Part shown: piece by piece, positions 61,059 through 64,000 of the stretch | How the letters are laid out: each line of letters opens with the position of its first letter | Numbering within the stretch: the stretch's first letter is position 1 | Assembly (NCBI GenBank): GCA_018666155.1 | Contig: JABJAH010000032.1 | Location: 1-64,000 of the forward strand | DNA: 64,000 nt | Source: Rhodospirillaceae bacterium | GTDB taxonomy: Bacteria > Pseudomonadota > Alphaproteobacteria > Rhodospirillales > Rhodospirillaceae | Reading direction: 5' to 3' | Notes under the pieces: model-generated | What the model was told of the DNA's origin: nothing | The model's database searches: none | The model's input: only the letters and a program-made list of their open reading frames with translations | Position numbers and translations under genes: made by a program

Positions 61059-61805
61059 ATGGCCGGTCATTCCAAGTTTAAGAACATCATGTTTCGCAAG
61101 GGCGCGCAGGATAAGAAGCGCGCCAAGCTATTCAGTAAGCTGGCCAAAGAGATAACAGTCGCGGCCAAGATGGGGATGCCGGACCCGGATCATAACCCGC
61201 GGCTGCGCTCAGCGATTACTGCGGCCAGAGCCCAGAGCATGCCCAAGGACAACATCCAGCGGGCGATGGATAAAGGGATTGGTGGTGACGGTGAAAATTA
61301 CGAAGAAGCGCGTTATGAGGGTTATGGACCCGGCAATGTCGCACTTATCGTCGAAGCACTGACGGACAACCGAAACCGGACGGCGGGTTCGGTTCGCACC
61401 GCGTTTAACAAAGGCGGCGGGGCGATGGGTGAGACAAACACCGTTGCCTTTAATTTCGATCGCGTTGGACAAATAACCTATCCCGTTGCAGTGGGCGGCG
61501 AAGACAAGGTGATGGAAGCGGCCATAGAAGCTGGCGCAGATGATGTTGAGTCCAGTGACGTTGGGCACGACATATTTTGCAAACCTGAAGACCTCAACAC
61601 TGTTCAAAAAGCATTGGAAGGCTCACTTGGCGAGCCCGAAAGTGCGCGCCTGGATTGGCGCGCTTTAAATACAGTCGAGGTGAATGAAGCAGACGCTCTC
61701 AAGTTGTTTAACTTATTGGATGTCCTTGACGATGATGACGATGTCCAACGTGTTGCGGCTAACTATGAAATCGATGACGCAATTTTAGCAAAGTTAGGAA
61801 GCTAG
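61059..61805 (+). CDS. yebC: YebC/PmpR family transcription regulator
   Basis: A 248-residue Yeb[78 protein letters not shown], and [17 protein letters not shown]. The family is a DNA-binding regulator or, in recent work, a factor acting on ribosomes. It lies before ruvC, a very common bacterial order. ATG 61059. Confidence 0.95.
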   Translation: MAGHSKFKNIMFRKGAQDKKRAKLFSKLAKEITVAAKMGMPDPDHNPRLRSAITAARAQSMPKDNIQRAMDKGIGGDGENYEEARYEGYGPGNVALIVEALTDNRNRTAGSVRTAFNKGGGAMGETNTVAFNFDRVGQITYPVAVGGEDKVMEAAIEAGADDVESSDVGHDIFCKPEDLNTVQKALEGSLGEPESARLDWRALNTVEVNEADALKLFNLLDVLDDDDDVQRVAANYEIDDAILAKLGS

Positions 61806-61826
61806 GCTGAGCGGCGAGAAGGGAAA

Positions 61827-62345
61827 GTGGCTATTCGGCTATTAGGACTTGATCCTGGCCTGCGCGCGACAGGGTGGGGCATCGTCGATGCGGACGGCAA
61901 TACTTTGTCTGCTGTCGCTAACGGAACCGTGTGTCCTGATGACAAAGCACCTCTGGCAGAGCGGCTGCATTTCATTTTCTCGGAAGTCAGCAAAGTTATT
62001 CGTGACCATGAGCCAAATGAATGTGCGATCGAAGAAACGTTCGTGAATAAGAACCCGACCTCAACGCTGAAGCTCGGCCATGCCCGGGCAGCTGCAATGC
62101 TATCAGCGGCGGAAGCGGGCTTGCTGGTCGCCGAGTACACGCCCAACGCCGTTAAAAAAGCAGTTGTTGGAGCGGGGCATGCGGGCAAGCAGCAAGTTGA
62201 GGCCATGGTTCGTATGCTTCTACCGGGCCATGCACCAGAGTCTTCAGACGCCGCTGACGCTCTTGCAGTTGCGATTTGTCATGCTCATCATCGCGTGTCC
62301 GCTGACCGTTTGAGCAAAGCCATAGCGGGAGGTCGATCCCGGTGA
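61827..62345 (+). CDS. ruvC: Holliday junction endonuclease RuvC
   Basis: A 172-residue resolvase: LLGLDPGLRATGWGIVD (first acid), CAIEETFVNKNPTSTLKLGHARAAAM and SSDAADALAVAICHAHH (last acids). It cuts Holliday junctions. GTG 61827 has AAGGGAAA just upstream. Its stop overlaps the ruvA start (GTGA at 62342). Confidence 0.97.
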   Translation: MAIRLLGLDPGLRATGWGIVDADGNTLSAVANGTVCPDDKAPLAERLHFIFSEVSKVIRDHEPNECAIEETFVNKNPTSTLKLGHARAAAMLSAAEAGLLVAEYTPNAVKKAVVGAGHAGKQQVEAMVRMLLPGHAPESSDAADALAVAICHAHHRVSADRLSKAIAGGRSR

Positions 62346-62977
62346 TCGCGAAACTCAAAGGTCTTGTCGATAGCGTGGGCGACGATTGGGCAGTCATCGA
62401 TGTTGCTGGTGTCGGATATCGCGTGTTCTGTTCGTCGCGTACGCTCACCGCTCTGCCGAGTGCTGGGGAAGCGGTGAGTCTTTTGATCGAGACTCATGTG
62501 CGAGAGGACCATATTCATCTCTATGGCTTTGGTTCCGTTGCTGAGAAAGACGCGTTCCAATTCGTGACTAAAGTTCAAGGCGTAGGAACAAAAGTCGCTT
62601 TGGCGATTCTATCTGTTTTGAGCCCAGATCAAATGGCGCAAGCCATCGCAGCTCAAGACAAAACGGCGTTCACCCGTGCCAGCGGTGTTGGCCCGAAATT
62701 AGCTGCCCGCATCGTTACTGAATTGAAAGACAAGGTGGGCAGTATTGCTGCGGTTCCCGCGTTGTCTGGAGCGTCTGCAGGAAAGAGCAAGGGTCGTTCG
62801 GTTGCAGACTCAGCCGCTGCCCTCGTCGAAGATGCCGTCTCGGCTTTGGTTAATCTGGGCTTTGGTCGGGCTGATGCTTTTGGTGCGGTTAGTCGCGCGG
62901 CGCACAAAGACCCGGGTGGGCAAAACCTCGACGAATTGATCCGCGACGGATTGAAGGACCTCTCGAGCGATGGCTGA
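62342..62977 (+). CDS. ruvA: Holliday junction helicase subunit RuvA
   Basis: A 211-residue Ruv[51 protein letters not shown] and the second helix-hairpin-helix [15 protein letters not shown], with a C-terminal RuvB-binding domain. GTG start, coupled to ruvC. It overlaps ruvB by eight bases. Confidence 0.97.
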   Translation: MIAKLKGLVDSVGDDWAVIDVAGVGYRVFCSSRTLTALPSAGEAVSLLIETHVREDHIHLYGFGSVAEKDAFQFVTKVQGVGTKVALAILSVLSPDQMAQAIAAQDKTAFTRASGVGPKLAARIVTELKDKVGSIAAVPALSGASAGKSKGRSVADSAAALVEDAVSALVNLGFGRADAFGAVSRAAHKDPGGQNLDELIRDGLKDLSSDG

Positions 62978-64000
62978 AGACCGAATTATCTCAGGTGGGT
63001 CCCAATCGGAAGACGCGGACGCGAAGTTGCGTCCTCAGCGGCTGAAAGAATTTATTGGCCAGCGTCAGCTATGTGAGAACCTTAGTGTATTTATCTCGGC
63101 AGCGTCCGGCCGCAATGAGCCTCTCGACCATGTTCTGCTTCATGGCCCCCCTGGCTTAGGTAAGACGACCTTGGCTCAAATTGTATCGCGTGAGCTCGGA
63201 GTAGGCTTTCGCGCGACATCGGGGCCGATGATTGCCAAGGCGGGGGACCTAGCGGCAATTCTGACCAACCTTGAGGCCAGAGATGTTTTGTTCATCGACG
63301 AAATCCATCGCCTCAATCCGGCCATAGAAGAAGTGTTGTATCCAGCAATGGAAGATTTCCAGCTGGACCTCATTATCGGAGAAGGTCCAGCGGCCAGGTC
63401 GGTGCGGATAGAATTGCAGCCATTTACGCTTGTTGGCGCGACGACACGTTCTGGGTTACTGACCACGCCGCTCAGAGACCGGTTTGGCATTCCGTTGCGA
63501 CTTGAGTTTTACAAACCGACGGAGCTTGTGAGTATCGTGGAACGAGGTGCGGCAATCATGGGATTTGATTTAGCCGCAGATGGTGCTTTGGAAATTGCTA
63601 AGCGTTCACGTGGCACGCCACGTGTTGCTGGCCGGCTTTTAAGGCGTGTCCGTGATTTCGCCGCCGTTGATGAAGTCTCGATGGTTGATGCCAAGGCAGC
63701 TGACGCCGCTCTAAAACGATTGGACGTTGACGCGCTTGGCCTCGATGCAATGGATCGACGTTATCTTACCTGTATTGCAGAGTATTATGGCGGCGGCCCA
63801 GTAGGCGTGGATACGCTGTCAGCGGCGCTCGCGGAGGAACGCGACACACTTGAAGATGTTGTTGAGCCATTTCTTATTCAGCAAGGTTTATTGCAAAGGA
63901 CGCCACGAGGGCGAGTTCTTGCAGACAGTGGATATCGTCACATCGGACTTGCTGTCCCGCAACGGGATCAGGCTCAATTCGATATGCTTGGTGACGACGC
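62970..64000 (+). CDS. ruvB: Holliday junction helicase RuvB (3' end outside window)
   Basis: A 343-codon partial RuvB, nearly complete. ATG 62970 overlaps the end of ruvA. Motifs: [18 protein letters not shown], Walker [12 protein letters not shown], Walker [10 protein letters not shown], sensor GATTRSGLL, arginine finger region [14 protein letters not shown] and winged-helix C-terminus [14 protein letters not shown]. It is the ATPase motor for branch migration. No stop is reached before 64000. Confidence 0.96.
   Translation, partial: MAEDRIISGGSQSEDADAKLRPQRLKEFIGQRQLCENLSVFISAASGRNEPLDHVLLHGPPGLGKTTLAQIVSRELGVGFRATSGPMIAKAGDLAAILTNLEARDVLFIDEIHRLNPAIEEVLYPAMEDFQLDLIIGEGPAARSVRIELQPFTLVGATTRSGLLTTPLRDRFGIPLRLEFYKPTELVSIVERGAAIMGFDLAADGALEIAKRSRGTPRVAGRLLRRVRDFAAVDEVSMVDAKAADAALKRLDVDALGLDAMDRRYLTCIAEYYGGGPVGVDTLSAALAEERDTLEDVVEPFLIQQGLLQRTPRGRVLADSGYRHIGLAVPQRDQAQFDMLGDD

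Noticed and set aside
1..64000. Insertion sequences, prophage, CRISPR arrays, tRNA and rRNA genes
   Set aside because: Looked for on both strands; no transposase or integrase frame, direct-repeat array or cloverleaf-type sequence was seen.

Overview
The window looks like chromosomal DNA of a free-living alphaproteobacterium, probably Rhodospirillales-like. The evidence is the set of lineage-typical genes: gapR (DUF2312), a DUF1013/TrcR-type regulator, DUF1192, DUF1244, COQ9, three-subunit pntAA-pntAB-pntB, cysteine-poor L31 and L36, and zapA followed by 6S RNA and a 5-formyltetrahydrofolate cyclo-ligase. Genes are dense and both strands are used. I see no insertion sequence, prophage, CRISPR array, tRNA or rRNA. 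The only gene-free stretch over 300 bases is 42830-43183.

Layout. 1-7450: housekeeping and general metabolism (carboxylesterase fragment, DEAD-box helicase with a repeat tail, rpmJ, pyruvate kinase, a drug/metabolite exporter, an N-formylglutamate amidohydrolase with its DUF1244 partner). 7476-10533: two tandem Tat-signal methyltransferase-like proteins and a small companion. 10827-24858: a response regulator with a C-terminal Hpt-like domain, gapR, acyl-CoA synthetase, oligoendopeptidase F, an ABC1 kinase, exported DUF1838 and DUF1775 proteins, an unknown three-gene block and the proton-translocating transhydrogenase operon. 24903-29347: a Tat lipoprotein short-chain dehydrogenase facing an operon with three F420-reductase-like NADP-fold proteins (two with signal peptides) and a third methyltransferase of the 7476-10151 family. 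29438-34131: GNAT, rpsU (apparent CTG start), def-COQ9, and two exported COG4798-type methyltransferase-like proteins around an isochorismatase-family hydrolase. 34217-40100: a small NRPS-like cluster (CoA-transferase, carrier-condensation didomain, stand-alone adenylating enzyme) and, divergently, an SRPBCC protein and an exported SnoaL-like protein. 40108-49688: purK/purE, a degenerate GGDEF-like protein, two DUF465 proteins, DUF1013, quinone oxidoreductase, DUF1192, then an intact class III cyclase beside a paralogue that lost both metal-binding aspartates. 49808-64000: rpmE, a MotA/MotB-like pair plus an OmpA protein, inositol monophosphatase, efp and epmA, thiE and class I aldolase, zapA-6S RNA-cyclo-ligase, YmdB-like phosphodiesterase, yebC and ruvC-ruvA-ruvB (ruvB cut by the window end).

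The most unusual theme is a set of about seven predicted exported proteins (7476, 8949, 24903, 25980, 27935, 31785, 33343) whose folds normally use SAM or NAD(P)H, cofactors not thought to be available in the periplasm. Cytosolic-looking relatives without signal peptides (26770, 28658) lie in the same operon as two of them. The second theme is the compact, unassigned A / T-C / CoA-transferase cluster. The third is the active/pseudo cyclase pair. All functions are inferred from sequence motifs read by eye; no database search was run.
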